A DNA stretch of 64,000 bases, taken from positions 1 through 64,000 of IMG/VR virus record IMGVR_UViG_3300027708_000025; one strand, written 5' to 3'. Positions 40,606-46,260 of the stretch are shown piece by piece. Under the pieces are notes generated by a model. It searched no databases and was not told where the DNA came from. It saw only the letters and a list, made by a program, of their open reading frames with translations. Position numbers and translations under genes: made by a program. This DNA comes from a virus. Numbering within the stretch: position 1 is the stretch's first letter; each line of letters starts with the position of its first letter.

Positions 40606-41130
40606 TTAACTCGGTGTTATGGTGTTAAACGAAATCACCGTTTTTCTTTTATGTCCTAAGTTTATAGGAGAACGATGCCACAAAGTTGCTGGCATCGTTA
40701 AAATATAACCTTCTTCGACATTAGGAATTACAATAGATTCTGTTTTTTGATTCCTAATTTGAGTCTTAACATCATCACTTGGTAACTCCAGATAATAAAC
40801 ATTTGTCCAATTTGCTGTGCCATGAACATGCCAACCATGAAAACTATTGTTATAGTACTGTTGAAACCAACAATTTAAATATCCAAATTGGGTAAATCCT
40901 AATTTTGAATATACATTTTTCATATGCTCAGTTAGAGAAGGACGTAAAATATTCCAATATTTTCTCTCGACATTCTCTTCAACATACCAATCAGTATTAG
41001 TAATTTTTTTGTCATCATTGATAAAAATTGACATACTATCAATGCTTTTGAGAAGAACATTTTTTAAATTGTCATGTTCTTCAAATTTAGATACCGCATA
41101 TGGACAGTCAATGTAATTGATATCAATCAT
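40606..41130 (-). CDS. 2OG-Fe(II) oxygenase-like protein
   Basis: 174 residues. 'FHGWHVHGTANWTNVYYLEL' PSDD (HxH) and 'GYILTMPATLWHRSPINLGH' KRKTVISFNTI (H...R) give the expected iron and cofactor ligand order. Third such enzyme in 2.5 kb. Codon use is more AT-rich than its neighbours, which may mean separate acquisition. Confidence 0.65.
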   Translation of the reverse strand: MIDINYIDCPYAVSKFEEHDNLKNVLLKSIDSMSIFINDDKKITNTDWYVEENVERKYWNILRPSLTEHMKNVYSKLGFTQFGYLNCWFQQYYNNSFHGWHVHGTANWTNVYYLELPSDDVKTQIRNQKTESIVIPNVEEGYILTMPATLWHRSPINLGHKRKTVISFNTITPS

Positions 41131-41145
41131 TATTTTTCAATAAAT

Positions 41146-41349
41146 TTATTTTAGCATTTCTACAACTTCTTCTAGTGTCTCACTTACTTCCCATGTGCCA
41201 TGAGGAGGTCCATAAACAAATGTTACATCTTCAATTACTCCATCTTCACGGGTAACAGTATTTCTGTGTATCGTAACAATTAAATCTTTTCTGATTGAAA
41301 CTTTGTGTCCTCTAAACTCTGGACTTGAATTCGTTAGTGTTATAAACAT
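41146..41349 (-). CDS. FlbD-like small protein
   Basis: 67 residues: 'MFITLTNSSPEFRGHKVSIR' KDLIVTIHRN, then 'VTFVYGPPHGTWEVSETLEE' VVEML. The beta-strand pattern with a 'G-W-V-E' end resembles FlbD-type small proteins. Many phages encode such proteins; role unknown. Confidence 0.55.
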   Translation of the reverse strand: MFITLTNSSPEFRGHKVSIRKDLIVTIHRNTVTREDGVIEDVTFVYGPPHGTWEVSETLEEVVEMLK

Positions 41350-41375
41350 GATATTATCCTTTAAAATTATTAAAC

Positions 41376-41449
41376 TGGTCTCGGTAGCAGGAATCGAACC
41401 TACGCTCTATCGTCCCAAACGACAAGTGATACCATTTCACCATACCGAG
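41376..41449 (-). tRNA. tRNA-Pro (TGG)
   Basis: Loop TTTGGGA in stem TGTCG/CGATA, acceptor CTCGGTA/TACCGAG, A73, CCA encoded. Confidence 0.9.
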
Positions 41450-41450
41450 T

Positions 41451-41458
41451 TATTTATA
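41451..41458 (-). promoter_or_regulatory. TATAAATA late-like motif between tRNAs
   Basis: Minus-strand TATAAATA, identical to the T4 late -10, lies two bases upstream of tRNA-Pro. A start here would fall within the tRNA, so it may be chance. Confidence 0.2.
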
Positions 41459-41459
41459 C

Positions 41460-41533
41460 TGGTGCCCCATGACAGAATCGAACTGCCGTTACCTGAGTAC
41501 AAAACAGGTGTTCTACCATTTAACTAATAGGGC
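41460..41533 (-). tRNA. tRNA-Thr (TGT)
   Basis: Loop TTTGTAC with stem ACCTG/CAGGT and one U-U mismatch next to the loop; acceptor GCCCTAT/ATGGGGC; CCA encoded. Confidence 0.82.
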
Positions 41534-41538
41534 GAAAC

Positions 41539-42282
41539 TTAAATTGCTTTCTCAATTATATTCTTAGCTAAATTATCCACATCGGCTCTTATGGTGCCTC
41601 CGAGAATAACAATTGCATACTGCTCACCATTCTTATGTACTATCATAACAAGACACTTACCAGCCGCATTCGTTGTGCCAGTTTTGGATACTTCAATGAT
41701 ATCAAATTTATTCATCAACTTCACGTTAGTGTTATTGACTGAAATGTGTTTTTCTTTATTCTTCTTATCTACAACAGTTAAATCGTATCTACTCAATGCT
41801 GATATCTCACGTATTTTATCATGTCTATACGCATCTGTCAACAAGACAACCAAGTCCCTTGCGGTACTGGTATTCCTTGCGCTTAGACCAGACGTATCAT
41901 CAAATTTTGTATTGTACATCTCTAGCGCAATTGCACGTTTATTCATTTGGTAAACTGTCCACAATTTACCGCCCATGCTTTCTGCTAATGCTTCTGCGGC
42001 TCTGTTGTCACTTTTGATTAACATTAAATTTAATAATTCTTCTCTAGTAAACTTATTGTGTGAATAAAACATTCCTTTGTATGGAACTTTCTCATTCAAT
42101 GGAACTCCACTTTCAATTATGACAAGTGCGGTCATCAATTTTGTAATGCTTGCTATTGGTCTTATTGTATCAATTTCAGAATCAACAATTGGATACTGTT
42201 TAGTGATATTGTATGTGTAGACTGTAATCGCACTAGCACTTAATGCCGACAGCAATACTAAAGATAAGATTATTTTTTTCAT
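41539..42282 (-). CDS. Exported D-alanyl-D-alanine carboxypeptidase/endopeptidase (S11)
   Basis: 247 residues from ATG 42282; the frame extends to 42351 but would then run through tRNA-Asn. Signal peptide 'MKKIILSLVLLSALSASA', catalytic 'IRPIASITKLMTALVI' (SxxK), 'MLIKSDNRAAEALAE' (SDN) and 'EVSKTGTTNAAGKC' (KTG) complete the penicillin-binding protein triad of S11 peptidases such as PBP7. It would trim or open peptide cross-links in the periplasm. Such enzymes are cellular and rare in phages; placement between tRNAs suggests capture from a host. Confidence 0.9.
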   Translation of the reverse strand: MKKIILSLVLLSALSASAITVYTYNITKQYPIVDSEIDTIRPIASITKLMTALVIIESGVPLNEKVPYKGMFYSHNKFTREELLNLMLIKSDNRAAEALAESMGGKLWTVYQMNKRAIALEMYNTKFDDTSGLSARNTSTARDLVVLLTDAYRHDKIREISALSRYDLTVVDKKNKEKHISVNNTNVKLMNKFDIIEVSKTGTTNAAGKCLVMIVHKNGEQYAIVILGGTIRADVDNLAKNIIEKAI

Positions 42283-42296
42283 ATGATTCTTTGTAA

Positions 42297-42371
42297 TGGC
42301 TCCAGAGGCAGGGATCGAACCTACGACCAATTGATTAACAGTCAACTGCACTACCGCTGTGCTACTCTGGA
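42297..42371 (-). tRNA. tRNA-Asn (GTT)
   Basis: Loop CTGTTAA in stem GTTGA/TCAAT, acceptor TCCAGAG/CTCTGGA, G73, CCA encoded. Confidence 0.92.
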
Positions 42372-42379
42372 ATAGAAAA

Positions 42380-42455
42380 TGGTTGCGGGTGAAGGATTCG
42401 AACCTCCGTCCTTTAGGTTATGAGCCTAATAGTCTGACCTCTGACGTAACCCGCT
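42380..42455 (-). tRNA. Initiator-like tRNA-Met (CAT)
   Basis: Loop CTCATAA in stem TTAGG/CCTAA. The 3' end CCCGCAACCA is that of bacterial initiator tRNAs and leaves position 1-72 unpaired (A-A here, C-A in E. coli), the main fMet feature. Only two of the three anticodon-stem G-C pairs are kept. Confidence 0.75.
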
Positions 42456-42469
42456 ATAATATATATGTA

Positions 42470-42545
42470 TGGAGTGAGTGACAGGACTCGAACCTGCATT
42501 ATACGGACTTGCAAACCGTTGCCTAGCCTTTCAGCGCACACTCAC
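42470..42545 (-). tRNA. tRNA-Cys (GCA)
   Basis: Loop TTGCAAG (closing U-U mismatch), acceptor GTGAGTG/CACTCAC, U73 as in bacterial tRNA-Cys, CCA encoded. Confidence 0.87.
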
Positions 42546-42552
42546 ATAAATT

Positions 42553-42680
42553 TGGCGCTCTACAGGATTCTCACCTGTTCACTGGAGACCCTATAATCAG
42601 GGTTTTTATCCCTCTACTGCCATGAATTGCGAATTCATCGTAGAACCCAAGTTGCGAACTTGGCGTGGAAATATCAGAGC
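42553..42680 (-). ncRNA. Unassigned tRNA-like or structured RNA
   Basis: On the minus strand it ends GCCA in the same manner as neighbouring tRNAs and has a T-arm-like ACAGG-TGAGAAT-CCTGT, but the acceptor plus T stack is two bases too short. Two hairpins of identical design, CCAAG-TTCGCAA-CTTGG and ATGAA-TTCGCAA-TTCAT, sit where the D arm should be. ACCCT/AGGGT encloses a six-base loop. Not a normal tRNA; possibly a degenerate tRNA or a different RNA. Phe is the only amino acid lacking a tRNA in this array. Confidence 0.4.
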
Positions 42681-42687
42681 ATAAACT

Positions 42688-42762
42688 TGGCGGTCTGTAG
42701 GAGAATCGAACTCCTGTAAGTGGATAGACAATCCACAGTAATAACCTCTATACGAACAGACC
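42688..42762 (-). tRNA. tRNA-Asp (GTC)
   Basis: Loop TTGTCTA in stem GTGGA/TCCAC, acceptor GGTCTGT/ACAGACC, G73, CCA encoded. Confidence 0.92.
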
Positions 42763-42768
42763 AAAACT

Positions 42769-42853
42769 TGGTGGAGATGATAGGGATCGAACCTATTGTG
42801 ACTTAAGTCGGAAGATTTACAGTCTCCTGCCATACCATTACGGCGGCATCTCC
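42769..42853 (-). tRNA. tRNA-Tyr (GTA)
   Basis: Loop CTGTAAA, long variable arm as expected for Tyr, acceptor GGAGATG, A73, CCA encoded. Confidence 0.92.
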
Positions 42854-42854
42854 A

Positions 42855-42980
42855 TGGTATTAGATTAGTTGACGCACTATTTGCTACGCTCAACGGAATT
42901 AGTGGCCACCTTACCGTTTATGTACGCAGTTACTCAGGCGTTACGATTGCCCATGGCTTACGTCAACTAATCTAATACCA
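42855..42980. repeat. 20-bp perfect inverted repeat enclosing 86 bases
   Basis: Arms 42855-42874 (starting TGGTATTAGATT) and 42961-42980 are exact reverse complements. The enclosed 86 bases contain further stems (AACGG/CCGTT around a GTGGCCAC palindrome). It sits just upstream of tRNA-Tyr and holds no credible reading frame. Either strand could fold; as tRNA spacer RNA it would form a long closed helix. Confidence 0.75.
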
Positions 42981-42981
42981 C

Positions 42982-43183
42982 ATTTAATTACACTGGATGA
43001 TTGACAAAAATAACAGTTTTGAACCTGCCCTACCATGTCGTCCATGGATTTGCTTGTCAACCACATTACAGACCAAGTTGTTCCAGCGTGATTCGCTCGT
43101 TCATGTAATCTAGAAGTGCCAGTCCGTCAACTGGTTCTCACTTGTTAAATTACCTACTGGCTTGGTAACCAATGTAATTAAAT
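42982..43183 (-). ncRNA. Structured RNA candidate downstream of tRNA-Glu
   Basis: Closed by an 11-bp stem ATTTAATTACA/TGTAATTAAAT at its two ends, starting one base after the tRNA-Glu CCA. Inside, on the minus strand: CCAGT-TGACGG-ACTGG within AAGTG/CACTT, CCATG-GACGA-CATGG within TTGACAA/TTGTCAA, and CAG/CTG around GTTCAAAA. No reading frame. The nested arms look selected, but no known class was recognised. Confidence 0.5.
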
Positions 43184-43184
43184 C

Positions 43185-43260
43185 TGGTACACCTAGGGGG
43201 AATCGAACCCCTCGTTTGCGCCTTGAAAGGGCGCCGTCCTAACCGTTAGACGATAGGTGC
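43185..43260 (-). tRNA. tRNA-Glu (TTC)
   Basis: Loop CTTTCAA in stem GCGCC/GGCGC, acceptor GCACCTA/TAGGTGT, CCA encoded. Confidence 0.92.
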
Positions 43261-43306
43261 ATAATTTTTTAAAGAACATTTGATTGATTTCTCAATCTAT
43301 GAATAG

Positions 43307-43359
43307 AGTATAACACTCTAAACATTTCCTGTCAACAACTATTTTTGGTAACTGTTGTT
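43307..43359 (-). promoter_or_regulatory. Composite promoter inside tRNA array, copy 5
   Basis: TTGACA (43330-43335), 17-base spacer, TATACT (43307-43312), AACAAC/GTTGTT repeat up to 43359. It would transcribe tRNA-Glu and everything downstream of it. Confidence 0.78.
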
Positions 43360-43371
43360 TTTTATTAACAC

Positions 43372-43459
43372 TGGCAGAGAGTATGAGATTCGAACTCATG
43401 CACCGCTTTCGCAATGACAGTTTAGCAAACTGCTCCTTTAACCACTCAGGCAACTCTCT
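43372..43459 (-). tRNA. tRNA-Ser (GCT)
   Basis: Loop TTGCTAA in stem GCAGT/ACTGT, long variable arm, G73, CCA encoded. Confidence 0.92.
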
Positions 43460-43462
43460 ATA

Positions 43463-43552
43463 TGGCGGAAGCGGTGAGATTCGAACTCACGGAACATTTC
43501 TGTTCGCTAGTTTTCAAGACTAGTGCCATAAACCGGACTCGACCACACTTCC
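43463..43552 (-). tRNA. tRNA-Ser (TGA)
   Basis: Loop CTTGAAA in stem CTAGT/ACTAG, long variable arm, G73, CCA encoded. Confidence 0.92.
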
Positions 43553-43558
43553 ATAACT

Positions 43559-43633
43559 TGGTGCGCCCTGAGAGAATCAAACTCCCACTTCAACGTTCGT
43601 AGCGTTGTGTAATATTCATTTTACTAAAGGCGC
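43559..43633 (-). tRNA. tRNA-Arg (ACG)
   Basis: Loop CTACGAA in stem CAACG/CGTTG, acceptor GCGCCTT, A73, CCA encoded. A34 would need deamination to inosine. Confidence 0.9.
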
Positions 43634-43644
43634 ATAAAAACATT

Positions 43645-43722
43645 TGGTGCCCTCTCTCAGATTCGAACTGAGACTTTACGGCTTCTAAGACCGATCTCTC
43701 TACCAATTGGAGTAAGAGGGCA
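43645..43722 (-). tRNA. tRNA with TAG anticodon and short variable arm
   Basis: Loop CTTAGAA gives anticodon TAG, which reads CUA/CUG (Leu). However, the variable region is only about five bases, whereas bacterial tRNA-Leu has a long arm, as does the tRNA-Leu (TAA) at 38316. D-arm TCCAATTGGTAGAGA, acceptor TGCCCTC/GAGGGCA, A73. Called Leu by anticodon only; charging identity is open. Confidence 0.7.
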
Positions 43723-43724
43723 TT

Positions 43725-43798
43725 TGGTTCCCAGAGCAAGAATCGAACTTGCGATAAAGGCTTATCAAGCCTACGTTATACCATTTAACTATCCGGGA
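43725..43798 (-). tRNA. tRNA-Ile (GAT)
   Basis: Loop TTGATAA in stem TAGGC/GCCTT, acceptor TCCCGGA/TCTGGGA, A73, CCA encoded; two bases from the previous tRNA. Confidence 0.9.
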
Positions 43799-43799
43799 T

Positions 43800-43957
43800 T
43801 AATTTCGATTTTCATCTCCCACTACTAACTATTGCTTCCCAATTTATCGTCCATTGGCACCCGTGGTAGGGCTTTCAATGCTCATCGGCCTTGCGTTCTA
43901 GCGCAAGTGATCCTTGGGATAGGACTGCTAGGCCTTAACTTGCCTAGCATCAAGTGA
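43800..43957 (-). ncRNA. Structured spacer RNA candidate
   Basis: 158 bases without a reading frame between tRNA-Val and tRNA-Ile. Stems on the minus strand: CTAGGC/GCCTAG, CTTGCG-CTAGAA-CGCAAG, CATTG/CAATG with an inner CCC/GGG, and CCAAT/ATTGG. Ordinary tRNA spacers here are 2-15 bases, so this insert is exceptional. No family recognised. Confidence 0.4.
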
Positions 43958-43959
43958 AT

Positions 43960-44034
43960 TGGTACCTTGTGACAGGATCGAACTGCCGACCTTCTCCTTG
44001 TAAGGGAGACACTCTACCGCTGAGTTAACAAGGC
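43960..44034 (-). tRNA. tRNA-Val (TAC)
   Basis: Loop CTTACAA in stem TCTCC/GGAGA, acceptor GCCTTGT/ACAAGGT, A73, CCA encoded. Confidence 0.92.
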
Positions 44035-44043
44035 AATTTTCTT

Positions 44044-44119
44044 TGGGGTGACCTATGGAATTCGAATCCATGCTATCGGAATCACAATCCGAGGTGCTAA
44101 CCGCTGACACTAAGGTCAC
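44044..44119 (-). tRNA. tRNA-His (GTG)
   Basis: Loop TTGTGAT in stem TCGGA/TCCGA, acceptor GTGACCT/AGGTCAC, C73 as in most bacterial tRNA-His. The -1 position is T rather than the usual G. Confidence 0.9.
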
Positions 44120-44131
44120 ACCAAAGAAAAC

Positions 44132-44206
44132 TGGTAGGGGCACCGAGAATTGAACTCGGATTTACTGGTTAAAAGCCAGCTACTCTAGCCGTTGAGTTAT
44201 ACCCCC
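44132..44206 (-). tRNA. tRNA-Lys (TTT)
   Basis: Loop CTTTTAA in stem GCTGG/CCAGT, acceptor GGGGGTA, A73, CCA encoded. Confidence 0.92.
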
Positions 44207-44210
44207 AAAT

Positions 44211-44285
44211 TGGTGGTGACAGTTGGATTTGAACCAACGACCGATTGCGTATGAAGCAATTGCACTACCGCTGTGCTATGTCACC
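44211..44285 (-). tRNA. tRNA-Met elongator (CAT)
   Basis: Loop TTCATAC in stem ATTGC/GCAAT, fully paired acceptor GGTGACA/TGTCACC, A73, CCA encoded. The paired 1-72 position marks it as elongator. Confidence 0.85.
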
Positions 44286-44292
44286 TTTTATT

Positions 44293-44366
44293 TGGCAGAG
44301 GGTACAAGGATCGAACTTGTGCTAACAGAGTCAAAGTCTGGTGTGCTACCGCTACACTAACCCCCA
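44293..44366 (-). tRNA. tRNA-Gln (TTG)
   Basis: Loop CTTTGAC in stem CCAGA/TCTGT, acceptor TGGGGGT/ACCCTCT (U-U at 1-72), G73, CCA encoded. First tRNA of the array in transcription order. Confidence 0.9.
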
Positions 44367-44431
44367 ACATAAAAAATATGGATGCAAATTGTTAAAGAAC
44401 GTTTGTAATATATTCGATGATATACACAAAG

Positions 44432-44464
44432 AAAAACCCCCTAGAGTTTTCAGTCTCTAGGGGG
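44432..44464 (-). terminator. Strong intrinsic terminator before the tRNA array
   Basis: Perfect 10-bp stem CCCCCTAGAG/CTCTAGGGGG with an 8-base loop, followed on the minus strand by TTTTTC. It would stop transcripts coming from mazG before they enter the tRNAs unless the upstream structure prevents folding. Confidence 0.85.
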
Positions 44465-44568
44465 CTTGTCTTTGTATTCTCTTTGGACTTATGGTCCTCA
44501 GGTATAACAAGCCCCCATCACTGGTGCGTGGCAATCGGATTTCTCTGAGCGAGAAATACTCTGCCACG
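44460..44568 (-). promoter_or_regulatory. Structured leader with possible anti-terminator
   Basis: GGGGGCTTG (44460-44468) and CAAGCCCCC (44508-44516) can form a 9-bp stem that uses the same bases as one side of the 10-bp terminator. Between them lies GGAC/GTCC. Upstream in the RNA is a CGTGGCA/TGCCACG stem (44527-44568) enclosing ATTTCTC/GAGAAAT. Mutually exclusive stems of this kind are typical of attenuators and riboswitches; no ligand class recognised. Confidence 0.5.
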
Positions 44569-44615
44569 TAATCGGCATATAATTTCTTGTTGAGAGTTTC
44601 GATATTAAATTCATT

Positions 44616-44897
44616 TTAGTTTACTGTTTCTTCGTTAAAAATATTAGACCATTTCTGGAGTTTTGCTTTCTTGTTTGCGGATGCTTTATCTACGTCATCA
44701 ATGTTAATGATACCTGTTTCAATCATCAACTGAATCATACAAAATAAATCACCAACTTCTTCTGTCAATCTGTCTCGGTTAGATGCACCATTGTGTTCAC
44801 CATCTAAACCAAATCTAAAAACTTTACTGATTGCCTGTGTCACTTCGGCACATTCTTCTTGTGCAATTAGTAAAACTTCTTTTTCAACACTATTCAT
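44616..44897 (-). CDS. mazG: MazG-like nucleotide pyrophosphohydrolase
   Basis: 93 residues. 'AQEECAEVTQAISKVFRFGL' (E-x-x-E), 'DRLTEEVGDLFCMIQLMIET' (E-x-x-D) give the four-helix MazG metal site. Phage MazG proteins hydrolyse dNTPs or (p)ppGpp-like alarmones. A single-domain short form. Its 3' flank carries the structured leader and terminator before the tRNA array. Confidence 0.82.
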   Translation of the reverse strand: MNSVEKEVLLIAQEECAEVTQAISKVFRFGLDGEHNGASNRDRLTEEVGDLFCMIQLMIETGIINIDDVDKASANKKAKLQKWSNIFNEETVN

Positions 44898-44919
44898 TAT
44901 TTAACCTTTTAAATCACTT

Positions 44920-45222
44920 TTACGTATTCTGAATGAATTGCTTCACCAAGAATCGTTTCACTTCCCATGCGTTAGTCATTCGCACAGTTTTATCTTTACT
45001 GTTCAATCTATATGTAATATATAGCCTTTTTGGAGCAGAAATTACTACTGCACCAAATAATTTTTTATTGAGTCCAAATGGTACCACATAAGCATCACCG
45101 TTGTCAAGTTTTTTCTTGGCATACCCATTAGCACCTTTGATCTTGTCTAGTCCACCAAATCGAACTGTATCTAAAATTTCAACAGCCATCGATTGTCTTG
45201 GACCCATACCATCAATATACAT
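44920..45222 (-). CDS. Conserved small protein
   Basis: 100 residues from ATG 45222 (overlapping the stop upstream); a longer frame reaches 45270. 'MYIDGMGPRQSMAVEILDTV' and 'KRLYITYRLNSKDKTVRMTN'. Basic C-terminus. No motif recognised. Confidence 0.5.
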   Translation of the reverse strand: MYIDGMGPRQSMAVEILDTVRFGGLDKIKGANGYAKKKLDNGDAYVVPFGLNKKLFGAVVISAPKRLYITYRLNSKDKTVRMTNAWEVKRFLVKQFIQNT

Positions 45223-45355
45223 AATGTTCCTTGTACTTAGGTTCTCTCTTACGTTTGTCTTCAACCACACGCATACGATACTTAGGGCTACGCAAGTCCT
45301 TCGCTACCATGTTACGTGGTTTTGTTTTTGACAATTTAAAATTCAGGCTCTCCAT
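45212..45355 (-). CDS. Small basic T4-like protein
   Basis: 47 residues from ATG 45355 (GGAAG before it), overlapping the upstream gene by 20 bases. 'KTKPRNMVAKDLRSPKYRMR' VVEDKRKREPKYKEHY: the RN-x-VAK start and Lys/Arg-rich tail recur in T4-like phages. Probably nucleic-acid binding; function unknown. Confidence 0.6.
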   Translation of the reverse strand: MESLNFKLSKTKPRNMVAKDLRSPKYRMRVVEDKRKREPKYKEHYVY

Positions 45356-45572
45356 AACTTCCATAATCCTCATCGGTTCCATATCCTGCTGAAGCCATAG
45401 CGGAATCAAAATCTCCGTCCATGCTATCATTATAATCTATATCTGAAAAATTTGCAAAAAAACCATCTACCAATTCTACTGGTATACTAAGCATTGTTGC
45501 AATCGTGAATTCATTGTAGCCTTGTAAATACAACTCTTCAATCTCCATAGCCAACTCGCTCATTTTACTCAT
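45336..45572 (-). CDS. Acidic small protein
   Basis: 78 residues, start behind AAAGGAACTAGC. N-terminal helix pair reads like a helix-turn-helix (YLQGYNEFTIATMLSIPVEL) and the tail is very acidic (DYNDSMDGDFDSAMASAGYG). Unknown function. Confidence 0.5.
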   Translation of the reverse strand: MSKMSELAMEIEELYLQGYNEFTIATMLSIPVELVDGFFANFSDIDYNDSMDGDFDSAMASAGYGTDEDYGSYGEPEF

Positions 45573-45913
45573 GCTAGTTCCTTTTGTTTATCCAAAACTT
45601 GTTGATACGTCATTGTGGGTTCTTTGCTGGTGATAGCACCATCAAACTGTAACTGAGATTTCTCAAACCACGAAAGGTAATCGTCACTTTCCATAGACCA
45701 ATCAGTCATGTACTCACTAGAATAATCTGTATCAGTTTCAATACCACTCAATGCAAACTTCACAAACTCATTATAGTCTATGTTAAGGGGAACGTCAAGT
45801 ATCTTATACTCGGAACCGCCTTTTGCTTTCCAATACTGAGGGCACTCACCTTCACCATCCCAATCATGTGCGCCATAATTTTCGTGGTACTGAGTGCGGA
45901 TAACTATCATCAT
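45569..45913 (-). CDS. Conserved phage protein of unknown function
   Basis: 114 residues: 'MMIVIRTQYHENYGAHDWDG' EGECPQYWKAKGGSEYKI is a pattern I recognise from several phages. Acidic and aromatic middle. Overlaps the next gene by ATGA. Confidence 0.6.
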   Translation of the reverse strand: MMIVIRTQYHENYGAHDWDGEGECPQYWKAKGGSEYKILDVPLNIDYNEFVKFALSGIETDTDYSSEYMTDWSMESDDYLSWFEKSQLQFDGAITSKEPTMTYQQVLDKQKELA

Positions 45914-45924
45914 ATATTTATTCC

Positions 45925-46179
45925 TTAGCGAGGTGTAAAACCCAATTCAAATTCCATCATCAACATTTTTGCAATATTGATATACTGCCGTGCATCATTC
46001 AACGCACGTTCACTACCAGACTGCATCACTTCCTGTGCATCGGAAAGATAACTTGAAATCACCATGCCAGGACCAGAAAATTTGAAACTGATTGAATCTG
46101 TTACAGACTCAAGAATTTCGGATTTCTTAGCACCGTATGCTTGGATTTCCCAAAGGGTTTGTTCGTTTGCTGTTTTCAT
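45925..46179 (-). CDS. Hypothetical small protein
   Basis: 84 residues from ATG 46179 behind AAAGGACATTGAA. 'MKTANEQTLWEIQAYGAKKS' and a helical C-terminus (ERALNDARQYINIAKMLMME). First gene behind composite promoter 6. Confidence 0.55.
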   Translation of the reverse strand: MKTANEQTLWEIQAYGAKKSEILESVTDSISFKFSGPGMVISSYLSDAQEVMQSGSERALNDARQYINIAKMLMMEFELGFTPR

Positions 46180-46209
46180 TTCAATGTCCTTTATCAATCA
46201 ACAGACTCT

Positions 46210-46260
46210 AGTTTAACAGGTTGGGTGGATAAGTCAACAACTATTTTTGGTAGTGTTGTT
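46210..46260 (-). promoter_or_regulatory. Composite promoter, copy 6
   Basis: TTGACT (46232-46237), 16-base spacer, TAAACT (46210-46215), AACAAC/GTTGTT repeat up to 46260. Confidence 0.72.

Noticed and set aside
41451-41458. True late promoter for tRNA-Pro
   Set aside because: TATAAATA lies two bases from the tRNA 5' end, so the start would fall inside the mature tRNA; kept only as a low-confidence motif.
42606-42893. 95-residue minus-strand reading frame
   Set aside because: It is read through tRNA-Tyr, tRNA-Asp and the structured spacer, so it is a by-product of RNA genes.
42982-43957. Assignment of the structured spacers to the GOLLD RNA class
   Set aside because: GOLLD RNAs are much longer as I recall, and I could not match their conserved core by eye.
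38234-44366. Attachment site for integration at the tRNA genes
   Set aside because: No integrase, excisionase or partial tRNA duplication is visible, and the gene content is that of a virulent T4-like phage.
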